Source: Thioclava nitratireducens (lineage in GTDB: Bacteria; Pseudomonadota; Alphaproteobacteria; Rhodobacterales; Rhodobacteraceae). Taken from it: a DNA stretch of 64,000 nucleotides. The position numbers were made by a program, and so were the translations under genes. The stretch's first letter is position 1, and each line of letters opens with the position of its first letter. Location of the stretch: NCBI RefSeq assembly GCF_001940525.2, contig NZ_CP019437.1, positions 3,397,501-3,461,500 on the forward strand. The letters run 5' to 3'. The notes beneath the pieces are model-generated. The model searched no databases and had not been told where the DNA came from. It was given only the letters and a program-made list of their open reading frames with translations. Below are positions 36,136 to 45,100 of this stretch, piece after piece.

Positions 36136-37320
36136 ATGCCGCGTGACGGACAGACCGCCCCGAATTGCTACGACGCCGAGGCCATTCCCGAGGCCGCCCG
36201 GGCCGAAATCGATCGCCTTCTGACCAGCGGGGACCTGTTCCGCTACACCTCGGAAGACGCGCCGGTCGCCAAGCTGGAAGCCGAGTTCGCGGAATTCATG
36301 GGCGTCAAATACGCCGTGGCGGTGTCATCCTGCTCGCAAGCCCTCTTCCTGTCGATGAAGGCGCTCGACCTGCCGCGCGGCGCGCGCGTGCTGGTCCCGG
36401 CCTTCACCTTCGCTGCCGTCCCTTCCGCCATCGTCCACGCCGATTGCGTCCCGATTCTGGTCGAAGTCGGCTCCAATTTCCGCATCGACCTCGACGATTT
36501 CCGCGCGAAATTCGACGACAGCATCGACGCGGTGCTAATCTCTCACATGCGCGGCCACACCTCCGATATGGACGTGATCATGGAACTGGCAGCCGAGAAG
36601 GACGTGCCGGTGATCGAGGACGCGGCGCACTCGCTCGGAACGCTCTGGAACGGCAAGAAGATCGGCACCATCGGCAAGATCGGCTGCCTCTCCTTCCAGT
36701 CCTACAAGCTGATCAACGCGGGCGAAGGCGGCATCCTGCTGACCGACGATCCGGAGCTCGCCGCCCGCGCGATCATCATGTCGGGCGCCTATGAGCATAA
36801 TTGGAAGAAGCATCCCGGCCTGCAGAACAGCTTCCATCACTGGCAGAACAAGCTGCCGCTATACAATTGCCGGATGCAGAACCTCTCCGCCGCCGTCATC
36901 CGCCCGCAGATCGCGGAAGTGGAGCGCCGCGTGAACGATGGTCGCGCCAACCACGACTATGTCGCGGAGCGGCTGAACACGAGCGACTGGCTCGACGTGC
37001 CGCCGCCGCTCGGGCCCGAAACCCGCGCCCCGGATTCGCTGCAGTTCAACCTCGCGGGCGATTGGTCGGATGACGAAGCCCGCAAGATGCAATCGGAAGC
37101 GAAAGCGCGCGGCGTCAGCGTGCAGGTCTTCGGCCTCAGCCAAGACAATGCGCGCGCCTTCTGGAACTGGCAGTTCCTCGGCGACGTGCCGGAGCTTCCG
37201 AAAACCCGAGAGATGCTGATGCGCGCTTGCGATACGCGCTTGCCCGCGCGGCTCAAGCAGCCCGATCTCGATTACATCGCCGATGCGATTCTCGAGGCCG
37301 TCAAAGCCGTGAAGGGCTGA
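36136..37320 (+). CDS. DegT/DnrJ/EryC1/StrS family aminotransferase
   Basis: A 394-residue PLP enzyme of the sugar-aminotransferase group. The PLP Lys is in SFQSYKLINAGEGG, the pocket Asp in IEDAAHSLG, and AVSSCSQALFLSMKAL is the phosphate-binding region. Such enzymes usually make amino sugars in surface-glycan or antibiotic clusters, yet no sugar-nucleotide genes are near. It starts 91 bases after the puu-type operon with its own upstream region and ATG 36136, so it may be a separate unit. Confidence 0.9.
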   Translation: MPRDGQTAPNCYDAEAIPEAARAEIDRLLTSGDLFRYTSEDAPVAKLEAEFAEFMGVKYAVAVSSCSQALFLSMKALDLPRGARVLVPAFTFAAVPSAIVHADCVPILVEVGSNFRIDLDDFRAKFDDSIDAVLISHMRGHTSDMDVIMELAAEKDVPVIEDAAHSLGTLWNGKKIGTIGKIGCLSFQSYKLINAGEGGILLTDDPELAARAIIMSGAYEHNWKKHPGLQNSFHHWQNKLPLYNCRMQNLSAAVIRPQIAEVERRVNDGRANHDYVAERLNTSDWLDVPPPLGPETRAPDSLQFNLAGDWSDDEARKMQSEAKARGVSVQVFGLSQDNARAFWNWQFLGDVPELPKTREMLMRACDTRLPARLKQPDLDYIADAILEAVKAVKG

Positions 37321-37326
37321 TCCGGT

Positions 37327-37392
37327 CTTCTCCTTGATCGAAATATCCCGGGGGCAAGGCCGTCAGGCCGAGGGGGCAGAGCCCCCCCTCGC
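37327..37392. repeat. Dispersed palindromic repeat, copy 5 (half unit)
   Basis: CTTCTCCTTGATCGAAATATCCCGGGGG begins right after the aminotransferase stop (quoted part: GAAATATCCCGGGGG, about 37340-37354), followed by a GGGGGCAGAGCCCCCC hairpin. The same layout follows pepF (copy 6). Confidence 0.75.
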
Positions 37393-37393
37393 C

Positions 37394-37813
37394 TTACCCG
37401 ACCATCACGCGGGGATAGTCGATCTTCGGGCAACGGTTCATCACGACTTTCACCCCCTGCCCTCGGGCTTTCTCGGCGGCAGCGTCATGCGACACGCCAA
37501 GCTGCATCCAGATCGTTTTGAGATGGGGCAGATGCGCCAGCGCCTCGTCCACGACCTCCGGCACCGCCTCGGAACGGCGGAACACGTCGACCATATCCAC
37601 CGCGATCTCGTCGGGGATCGCGCCGAGATCGGCATAGACCGTCTCGCCCAGCAGCTGCTGCCCCGCGAGCCCAGGATTGACCGGGATCACACGATACCCC
37701 TTGGATTGCAGGAACCGCGCCACTTCGTAAGAGGGGCGCTCCGGCTTGTGGGACATGCCGACCACGGCGATGACCTTGGTACTTTCCAGAATGTCGCGAA
37801 TCTCGTCTTGCAT
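37394..37813 (-). CDS. CoA-binding domain protein (YccU-like)
   Basis: A 139-residue single-domain CoA-binding Rossmann protein. VIAVVGMSHKPERPSYEVARFLQSKGYRVIPVNPG is the family nucleotide-binding block (VVGMSHKPERPS quoted), with VDVFRR and IWMQLGV following. The family has no proven reaction; it resembles succinyl-CoA synthetase alpha-subunit N-domains. ATG 37813 has GAGAGG. It is followed by a repeat, then the convergent aminotransferase. Confidence 0.9.
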   Translation of the reverse strand: MQDEIRDILESTKVIAVVGMSHKPERPSYEVARFLQSKGYRVIPVNPGLAGQQLLGETVYADLGAIPDEIAVDMVDVFRRSEAVPEVVDEALAHLPHLKTIWMQLGVSHDAAAEKARGQGVKVVMNRCPKIDYPRVMVG

Positions 37814-37842
37814 CTGAAACCTCTCCTTTGTCGCAGCCCTCT

Positions 37843-37878
37843 AAGAAAAATGCGCCCAAGCCTTGAAGGCTGGGCGCA
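37843..37878 (-). terminator. Terminator downstream of rlmB
   Basis: GCGCCC (37852-37857) and GGGCGC (37872-37877) with inner AGCCTT/AAGGCT arms make a long stem; read on the minus strand it is followed by ATTTTTCTTAG. It lies about 130 bases beyond the rlmB stop and just upstream of the CoA-binding gene. Confidence 0.85.
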
Positions 37879-38006
37879 ACAGTGGCGGAACGAGGGACAG
37901 TGAACTAGAGACGCAGCGGTTCCGAAGCTGCGCCTCAGACATCGAGATAGGAACGCATCCCGCCGCTTTTAAGGTCCAGGCCCTCATGATCGCGATTTTG
38001 TGACCA

Positions 38007-38780
38007 TTACCGACTTGCAGATGCATAAAGAGACACCGCGGCGGCATTCGACACGTTGAGCGAACCGAATTCGCCCGCGAAGGGGATTCGCACCAGACGG
38101 TCGCAGGTCTCGCGGGTCTTCTCGCGCAGGCCCGGTCCCTCGGCGCCCAAAACGAGCGCCACCGGCTCCATTCCCGCCTCGGACAGCCCGTCTTCGAGCG
38201 ACATCTTCGCCTCGCCCGCAAGCCCGATCAGCCGGAAGCCCATCTGGCGAAGCTCCTCCATCGCGTCGGAGAGGTTCTTCACCCGCAGATAGGGCTGACG
38301 CTCGAGCGCGCCGGAGGCGGTTTTCGCGAGTGCGCCGGTCTCGGGTGCGGAATGGCGATGCGGCGCGATCACGGCGGCCGCGCCAAACACCTCGGCCGAG
38401 CGCAGGATGGCGCCGACGTTATGCGGATCGGTGACGCGGTCGAGCAGCACCACACGGCGCGCCCCGAAGCAGACATCCTTCAGCGCGCCCCAATCGAGCG
38501 GCTTCACCTCGAGCGCCGCGCCCTGATGGACGGAGTCGGTCGAGATCGGCACGAACTTGTCGAACTTGCGGACATCGACGATCTCGTGCTCCATGCCCGA
38601 CGCCTTGATCGCCTCGGCCAGTTTGTCGGCGGCGTTCTTCGAACAGACCAACCGCAGACGCTCGCGCATCGGGTTCTGCAGCGCATCGCGCACCGCATGC
38701 AGGCCGAAGAGCCACACGGTCTCGGCGGCCGCAGCGCGCTTGGCGCGTTCCTTATCGATCACCCAGGCTGGCTTTTTCAT
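38007..38780 (-). CDS. rlmB: 23S rRNA (guanosine-2'-O)-methyltransferase (TrmH/RlmB family)
   Basis: A 257-residue SPOUT methyltransferase. Residues 15-95 are the substrate-binding L30e-like domain (VWLFGLHAVRDALQNP); the knot domain has VLLDRVTDPHNVGAILRSAEVFG (DPHNVGAILRSA), LVLGAEGPGLR and GSLNVSNAAAVSLY. RlmB makes Gm2251 in the 23S P-loop; the exact site here is inferred. ATG 38780 has AAAGGAG. It is divergent from tRNA-Tyr. Confidence 0.93.
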   Translation of the reverse strand: MKKPAWVIDKERAKRAAAAETVWLFGLHAVRDALQNPMRERLRLVCSKNAADKLAEAIKASGMEHEIVDVRKFDKFVPISTDSVHQGAALEVKPLDWGALKDVCFGARRVVLLDRVTDPHNVGAILRSAEVFGAAAVIAPHRHSAPETGALAKTASGALERQPYLRVKNLSDAMEELRQMGFRLIGLAGEAKMSLEDGLSEAGMEPVALVLGAEGPGLREKTRETCDRLVRIPFAGEFGSLNVSNAAAVSLYASASR

Positions 38781-38867
38781 CGCGGGTCTCCTTTGGCCCC
38801 TACCTGCGCGGAATGACCTCGTTTGGCAAGCTCTGATCCGGAGCGCGATTTTTCGGCAAACTCTCTC

Positions 38868-38896
38868 TTGACGCCCCCCGCCCCCTTTTGTATCTC
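38868..38896 (+). promoter_or_regulatory. Sigma-70-type promoter of tRNA-Tyr
   Basis: TTGACG (38868-38873) and TATCTC (38891-38896) are separated by 17 bases, and the tRNA begins 12 bases beyond the -10. The spacer is C-rich then T-rich. Confidence 0.75.
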
Positions 38897-38908
38897 CCGC
38901 CCAGCGTC

Positions 38909-38992
38909 GGGTGACGTGCTGCAAGGTGCGGCAGCGGACTGTAACTCCGCCGGGGCGACCCACGCCTGGTTCGATTCCAGGGTCACCCACCA
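38909..38992 (+). tRNA. tRNA-Tyr (anticodon GTA)
   Basis: An 84-nt tRNA including encoded CCA (38990-38992). Acceptor GGGTGAC pairs with GTCACCC (38982-38988). The anticodon arm is GCGGA-CTGTAAC-TCCGC with GTA at 38941-38943. The T arm is CCTGG-TTCGATT-CCAGG. A variable arm of about 14 nt with GGG/CCC fits the long-arm class to which bacterial tRNA-Tyr belongs. The D arm (GCTGC-AAGGT-GCGGC) and G at position 8 are unusual. Its place beside rlmB also supports Tyr. Confidence 0.82.
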
Positions 38993-39018
38993 CTTCCCCT
39001 TTCAGGAACTGGTGACAC

Positions 39019-39043
39019 GCGGCTCCCACGGGGGGCCGCTGTG
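39019..39043 (+). terminator. Probable terminator of tRNA-Tyr
   Basis: GCGGCTCCC (39019-39027) pairs with GGGGGCCGC (39031-39039) with one T-G pair and a 3-base loop; the following TGTGTTG is a weak T tract. Confidence 0.6.
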
Positions 39044-39070
39044 TTGAATAACGCCCATTCGTTGCGCCGT

Positions 39071-39487
39071 TTATTGCAGCACCGCCTTGCGGCTGAACCG
39101 TGCTTCTTCCGAACTGCCATCGTCATAGATCAGCTTCACCCGCACCTCGGAGACCGAGCCCTGCGGTTGGCTGACATAGACATTGTCGCCCGAGATCGCG
39201 TTGGGCTGGGCTGCGCCCTCGTGGCATTTCTCCATCTTGAACGATTTGGTGGGCGGCGCACCGTTGAAACCGTAGCGAATCTCGCTCAGCCCGCAGCGCC
39301 ACGCCAGAAGATGGGTGAAGTAGACCAGATCCTTGCCACCGTATTCCCGGATCGCGACCCAGGAGTCGCGGGTCATGCCGAGAATCGGGCGCACTTCGGC
39401 AGCGGTGGTAAAATTCTGCGCGTTCGCGGGGCCGCTCAATGCGACACCACACAGCGCCAACGCGGCTAACTTGCTTATCTGTATCAC
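39071..39487 (-). CDS. Small secreted protein of unknown function
   Basis: A 138-residue protein with a signal peptide (MIQISKLAALALCGVALSGPANAQ). The mature part contains EVRPILGMTRDSWVAIREYGGKDLVYFT (RPILGMTRDSWVAIREY quoted), two cysteines (WRCGLSE, MEKCHEG) that could form a disulphide, and a strand-rich C-terminus. I do not recognise a characterised family. It is monocistronic and divergent from the glycosyltransferase-like gene, with only 57 bases between them. Confidence 0.8.
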   Translation of the reverse strand: MIQISKLAALALCGVALSGPANAQNFTTAAEVRPILGMTRDSWVAIREYGGKDLVYFTHLLAWRCGLSEIRYGFNGAPPTKSFKMEKCHEGAAQPNAISGDNVYVSQPQGSVSEVRVKLIYDDGSSEEARFSRKAVLQ

Positions 39488-39544
39488 CTTTTACCCCTGA
39501 ACTTTCTCGCTATACTGCGCTCAAATCCTCCGACAGGCGGCAGT

Positions 39545-40549
39545 ATGGCGGCGAACGACCGGACTTCACAACCCTACAACATCTTCTGTGTTGCACAGGC
39601 GGGACGGCTGGAATTCGAAGCGATTCTGTTCGTATTGAGTTTCCGCGCCGCCAATCCGGACTTCGCTGGGCGCTTGCTGATCGCCGAGCCGCAACCCGGC
39701 CCGCGCTGGTCCGAGGAGACGCGGATCTCCGGTCCGGTCCGGGCGCTGCTCGAAGAGGTCGGCGCCGAGATCGTGCCCTTCGAGTCGAAGGTCTTCGGCC
39801 AGTCCTACCCCCATGGCAACAAGATCGAGGCGCTCGCCGCCCTGCCCGCGGGGATGCCCTTCGTCTTCTTCGACACCGATACGGTTTTTACCGGGCCGCT
39901 GTCGCAGGTCGGTTTCGACTTCGACCACCCATCAGCCTCGATGCGCCGCACCGGAACCTGGCCCGAGCCGCCGCTTTACGGTCCGGGCTATACCGGCATC
40001 TGGAAGTCGCTCTACGACAAATTCGGGCTGGACGGGTTCGAGGAGACGCTCGATCTGAGCCAGCCGGACGAATACTGGCGGCGCTACATGTATTTCAACG
40101 CAGGCTGGTTCTTCGGTCCCGACCCGGCGGAGTTCGGCGACCGTTTCCTGCGCTACGCCCGCGACATCCGCGACGAGACGCCGGATGAGCTGGCCTGCCA
40201 ATCGCTCGATCCGTGGCTCGATCAGGTTGCGCTGCCGCTGGTGATCCATTCCTTCGGCGGCGGGCGCCCGGGATCCGAGCTCGATGGGCTCGACGGCGAT
40301 GTCAGCTGTCATTACCGCGCGCTGCCGTTGATGTACGCGCGCGAGAGCGACACCGTGATCGCGACTGTCGAAGAGCTGACGTCCCCGAACAGGGTCAAGA
40401 AAGTGCTGAAGGCTTACGAGCCTGCCAAGAAGCTGATTTATCAGGGTAAGGGCCGGAAGCTGCGCGGGATCATCGCGGAGGAAGGCATGCCACGGCAGGA
40501 GAAGGCGCTGCGTAACCGGATCAAGCGCGCGAAGCTCTGGATGCGCTGA
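39545..40549 (+). CDS. Glycosyltransferase-like protein with DXD motif
   Basis: A 334-residue cytoplasmic protein. FVFFDTDTVFTGPLSQ near residue 120 is a DXD-type sequence as in GT-A nucleotide-sugar transferases, and YMYFNAGWFFGPDP followed by DQVALPLVIHSFGG resembles the acceptor side of GT8-like folds. The C-terminal 80 residues are basic (KKVLKAYEPAKKLIYQGKGRKLRG). A sugar-transfer role is an inference; no glycan genes are adjacent. Confidence 0.68.
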   Translation: MAANDRTSQPYNIFCVAQAGRLEFEAILFVLSFRAANPDFAGRLLIAEPQPGPRWSEETRISGPVRALLEEVGAEIVPFESKVFGQSYPHGNKIEALAALPAGMPFVFFDTDTVFTGPLSQVGFDFDHPSASMRRTGTWPEPPLYGPGYTGIWKSLYDKFGLDGFEETLDLSQPDEYWRRYMYFNAGWFFGPDPAEFGDRFLRYARDIRDETPDELACQSLDPWLDQVALPLVIHSFGGGRPGSELDGLDGDVSCHYRALPLMYARESDTVIATVEELTSPNRVKKVLKAYEPAKKLIYQGKGRKLRGIIAEEGMPRQEKALRNRIKRAKLWMR

Positions 40550-40650
40550 GCCGCGCGGTCCTTCTCTGGCCTCTTATCACCGAAAACGAATGTGTTTGTC
40601 GGCCTCTCCCGGTGCCGCTAACGTCTCGGCAAGAAAAGAGGAGCCCCGAT

Positions 40651-41934
40651 ATGTCCGACTACGCATTCGACACCCTGCAAATCCACGCCGCGGCCGATCC
40701 CGATCCCGCGACGGGCGCGGTTCAGGTGCCGATCTACCAGACCACATCCTACGCCTTCAAAGACGCCGACCACGCGGCGCGCCTGTTCAATCTCGAGGAA
40801 GTCGGCTTCATCTATTCGCGCCTGACCAACCCGACGGTGATGAAGCTGGCCGAACGTGTCGCGGCGCTTGAAGGCGCGGCAGGCGGCGTGACCTGTTCCT
40901 CGGGTCATGCGGCGCAGATCATGGCGCTCTTCCCGCTGATGGGGCCGGGGCTGAACATCGTGGCCTCGACGCGGCTCTACGGTGGCTCGATCACCCAGTT
41001 CAGCCACACGATCAAGCGCTTCGGCTGGTCCTGCACCTTCGTCGATTTCGACGATCTCGACGCGTTGGAAGCGGCTGTGGACGAGAACACCCGCGCGATC
41101 TTCTGCGAGTCGATCTCGAATCCGGGCGGCTACATCACCGACCTTCCGGCGGTGGCGAAACTGGCCGACAAGGTCGGCCTGCCGCTGATCGTCGACAACA
41201 CGCTGGCCACCCCCTACCTGTGCCGCCCGATCGAGCATGGCGCGACCCTCGTCGTCCACTCGCTGACGAAATACATGACCGGCAACGGCACCGTCACCGG
41301 CGGCTGCGTCGTCGATAGCGGCAAGTTCGACTGGTCCGCCTCGGGCAAGTTCCCGTCGCTGAGCGAACCCGAGCCCGCCTATCACGGGCTGAAATTCCAC
41401 GAGGCGCTGGGGCCCATGGCCTTCACCTTTCACTCGATCGCGGTCGGCCTGCGTGATCTCGGCATGACGATGAACCCGCAAGGCGCGCATTACACGCTGA
41501 TGGGGATCGAGACGCTGAGCCTGCGGATGGACAAGCACAACGCCAACGCCAAAGCGATTGCCGAATGGCTCGAAAAGGACCCGCGCATCGATTACGTCAC
41601 CTATGCGGGGCTGGAGAGCTCGCCGTGGCATGAGCGTATGAAGACCGTCTCGCCGAAGGGCGCGGGCGGGCTGTTCACCGTCGCGGTCAAAGGCGGATAC
41701 GACGCCTGCGTGAAGCTGGTGAACAATCTCAAGCTGTTCAGCCACGTCGCCAACCTTGGCGATGCGCGCTCGCTGATCATCCACTCGGCTTCAACCACGC
41801 ACCGCCAGCTGACCGAAGCCCAGCAGATCGCCGCAGGGGCCGCGCCGAACGTGGTGCGCCTGTCGATCGGGATCGAGAATGCGGACGACCTTATCGCCGA
41901 TCTCGATCAGGCGCTGAGCGCCGCAACCAGCTGA
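40651..41934 (+). CDS. metY: O-acetylhomoserine sulfhydrylase (MetY type)
   Basis: A 427-residue Cys/Met-metabolism PLP enzyme making homocysteine from O-acetylhomoserine and sulfide, or aminocarboxypropylating related thiols. PLP Lys is in VVHSLTKYMTGNG; SNPGGYITDLPAVAKLA and VDNTLATPYLCRPIEHGA are characteristic of MetY rather than MetB/MetC. ATG 40651 has GAGGAG. About 30 bases upstream, TTGTCG and GCTAAC may be promoter boxes. A stem-loop follows the stop. Confidence 0.92.
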   Translation: MSDYAFDTLQIHAAADPDPATGAVQVPIYQTTSYAFKDADHAARLFNLEEVGFIYSRLTNPTVMKLAERVAALEGAAGGVTCSSGHAAQIMALFPLMGPGLNIVASTRLYGGSITQFSHTIKRFGWSCTFVDFDDLDALEAAVDENTRAIFCESISNPGGYITDLPAVAKLADKVGLPLIVDNTLATPYLCRPIEHGATLVVHSLTKYMTGNGTVTGGCVVDSGKFDWSASGKFPSLSEPEPAYHGLKFHEALGPMAFTFHSIAVGLRDLGMTMNPQGAHYTLMGIETLSLRMDKHNANAKAIAEWLEKDPRIDYVTYAGLESSPWHERMKTVSPKGAGGLFTVAVKGGYDACVKLVNNLKLFSHVANLGDARSLIIHSASTTHRQLTEAQQIAAGAAPNVVRLSIGIENADDLIADLDQALSAATS

Positions 41935-41941
41935 TAACACA

Positions 41942-41971
41942 GATGGCGCGCCGCGATGTCGGCGCGCCATC
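41942..41971 (+). terminator. Stem-loop after metY
   Basis: GATGGCGCGCC (41942-41952) pairs perfectly with GGCGCGCCATC (41961-41971). There is no T-run after it, so it may be a weak terminator or an mRNA-end stabiliser. Confidence 0.65.
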
Positions 41972-42152
41972 CATGACCGCGGATTGCATTTCCGATATTT
42001 CTTGCGTCGCTTCCCGCGTCTGCGCCGTTGAAACGGTGGAAAACCGGCAAATGCCCGCTCCGTCCCCGTCGCGGCGCTTTTCAGAAGATCGAATCTCCTT
42101 TACCAAGATGTGAACACTTGGACCGGACCGCCCCGAGGCGCGCGCAGCACCC

Positions 42153-45100
42153 ATGAAACCCGATTTTGCATTGATCCTCTCGCATGATGGCATCGCTCTG
42201 GTGCACCGCGCGAAAGAGGGCTGGACGCTTCTGGGCGAGGCCGCGCTCGAAGGGGACGACCCGATGGCCGAGGTCGCGGCCCTGCGCGACAAGGCCCGGG
42301 CGCAGGCTCCGCGCGGCTTCACTTCGAAGCTCGTGCTGCCGGATACGCAGATTCTATATACCGCGATCTACGCGCCCGGTCCCAGCCCGGCGCAGCGCAA
42401 GAAACAGATCGAAGCGGCGCTGGAAGGCATGACGCCCTACCCCGTCAGCGAGCTGGTCTATGATTTCGCGGGCCCCGGCCAGACCGTGCAGGTCGCCGTG
42501 ATCGCACGCGAGACATTGAAGGAAGCCGAGAGCTTCGCGCAGGAGAACGGCTTCAACCCGGTCAGCTTCGTGGCCGCCCCCGAACCCGGCGACTTCCCCG
42601 GCGAGCCGCAATTCGGGCTGACCTCGTCGGTCGCGCAGTACATTCCCGAAGGTGCGCATGTCGAGCCCGACAAATCCGCGCTGATCGTGGCTGTCGATCT
42701 GTCCGAGGAGGCAAGCGAGACACCGGCGGAGGCCGTTCCGTCAGAAGCCCCGGAGACGGAGTCCGCCGAGGTGGGAACCGCCGCTGCGCAGAGCGACATG
42801 GCGGAGCTCTCCGACGACAGCGCAGTCTCGGAAACCGAACTGGCAGAATTGAGCGCGCTGGATCAGTCGGCGAGAGCGGAGGCCACGGCGGAAGAGGCTG
42901 ATCTCACGCTGCCGGACGAGCCGGGCGAATTCTCCGAGTTGCTCGATGCGGCGGGCGCCGAGCCCGACGCGCAGCAAGGCGCGCCGAGCGAGGACACGCC
43001 CGCTGCGGCAAGCCCCGCCGCCAAGGCTGCCGAAGCGGTGGCGGCGGGCGAAATCGCACCCGAGGAAACCGAGGCTGCGGATGCGGTCGAATTTGCCGAG
43101 GGCGAGCCGGAGGGCGCGCTCTCCGACGACGCGGAGGCGGACAGTGCCGAGGAAACCTCGGACACAGCCCTCGCCGCTGCTGGCCTTGCGGCCGCACCGG
43201 CCTTGCCGACCGCCGCGGAGGCCGATGCCAAACCTGAGGAGGTGGCGCACGACGCGGAGAGCGACCAATCCGAGGCTCTCGAAAGCGACGAGGACGACGA
43301 CGATCTGCCGAAATCCGACGCCAGCGTTATCGCCGCCGCCTTCGCTTCGCGCCGCGACCACGCGGCGACGGTGACCGTGAACGACACGCCACCGCGGCTC
43401 GGCGGGGCCACGCGGCTCAGCCCGATGCCCGATCGCAGCAAGATCGCATCGGGCGACGCCAAGATCACCGCGCCCACGCTCGATTTCGACGAGCCCGATC
43501 CGCGTTTCACGCCGAAAGAACCGCAGAAAACCGGGGCGAAAGCGGGCAAGGCTACAGCCCCCTCGGCGCGCACGGGGATCGGCGGGACGACCGCGCTCGG
43601 CGCGAAATCCGCGACCTCGTTGCTGCGCGAGGAGGCGAAGGACGGGCCGGATGCGAGCACCGCCACCCCGGCGCCGATCGTCGAGCGTACGAGCGACAAG
43701 ACTGTTTTCGGCGGCACCAAGCGGCCGACGACTGGCGGCAAGCCGCGCCATCTCGGGCTGATGCTTACCGGCGCGCTGGTGCTGGTACTGGCGATCATCG
43801 CGCTCTGGACCACACTGCTGGACGATCCCGCACCGGTCGATGCGCCGGTGGACGCCATCGCCGAAGCGTCCGCCCCGGCTGCGGGTGACGCGCCAGAGCA
43901 GACCGCACTCGCGCCGGCCACTCCTGAAGTGGCGGCCCCCGAGGCAACGCAATCCGACGCTCAGGCTCAGGCCAACCAACCCGCTCCTCAAGACGAGCAA
44001 GTCGCGGCGCTCGCCCCGACTGATGCGCAACCCGCCCCGTCGGAACAAAGCGACGCGGTCACCACGGCCACGCCCGACACCGCCGCGCCAGCGCAGGATC
44101 AGGCGCCCACGCAGAGCGGCGCCGACGCACAGCCCTCTGACACGCAGCCTGCCGATACGGCGGCGGCAGAGCCGCCCGCCGACGCGCAGGCGACCGCTTC
44201 GGACATCACAGCGTCGGACACGGTGGACACCGCCCCCGACACCATGCTCAATTCGCAGGCAGAGACTCCGGACGCCACGGCTGAGACGCAAACGGACGTT
44301 GCGGCAAACGACGCGACCGCCAGCGAAACCGCACAAAGCGACGCGACCGAAGCTCCCGCAACCGAGGCGCAGACCGCGTCGCCTGCGACGCCGCCCGCAG
44401 AGCTTCCGGCCTTCACCGCGACGCCGCTCGCCCCGCCGAGCGCCGATACGCTGCAGAGCGACACGCAGCCCCCAGACACCCCGCCTGTCACGCCGACGGA
44501 GGACGGAGTGGAAATGCCGGGCGGCTTCACGCTTTACGCGGGCGCGCCCGCCGTCACTCCGGGCCCCCGCCCCGAAGCCGTCGCGAAGGCCTATGCCGCG
44601 ACCCAGCCGATCACGCCGGAAGGTACGCTCGGCGCGATCCCGTCGCTGTCGGGATTCCGTCCCGCGGACAAGCCCGCCGACCTCACCGGCGCAACCGCAG
44701 CGCCAAATGAGACCGATCCCGCCACGCAGGCTGATCCGAACGATCAAGGCGCGCTCGACCCGGCACTTCAGCCCAATCCCGAACTCCAGACGACGCGCCC
44801 GACGGCTCGCCCCGACGCGGTGACCAAGCTCGCCACAACGCAGGCGCCCGCCTCGGAATCCGCAGCGGTCGCGAACCCTGAACTCGCGGCACTGCGGCCA
44901 CCGCGCCGTCCGGCATCGATCCAGGAGTCGGTCGCCGCCGCCGTGCAGGCGCAAGATGAAGCCGTCGCCGAGAACGCCGATCCCTTCGCCGGCGCGACCG
45001 CTCTGGCGGTGGCGCGCTCCGCCGTCCCGCCGACGAAACCGCGTAACTTCTCGCGTTCCGTCGAGAACGCCCTTGCCGCTGCGATCGCCGCCGAGCCCGC

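Noticed and set aside
40560..40650. SAM riboswitch (SAM-II type) ahead of metY
   Set aside because: The 100-base leader has a small GCCG/CGGC hairpin but no pseudoknot core that I can match to SAM-II or SAM/SAH consensus.
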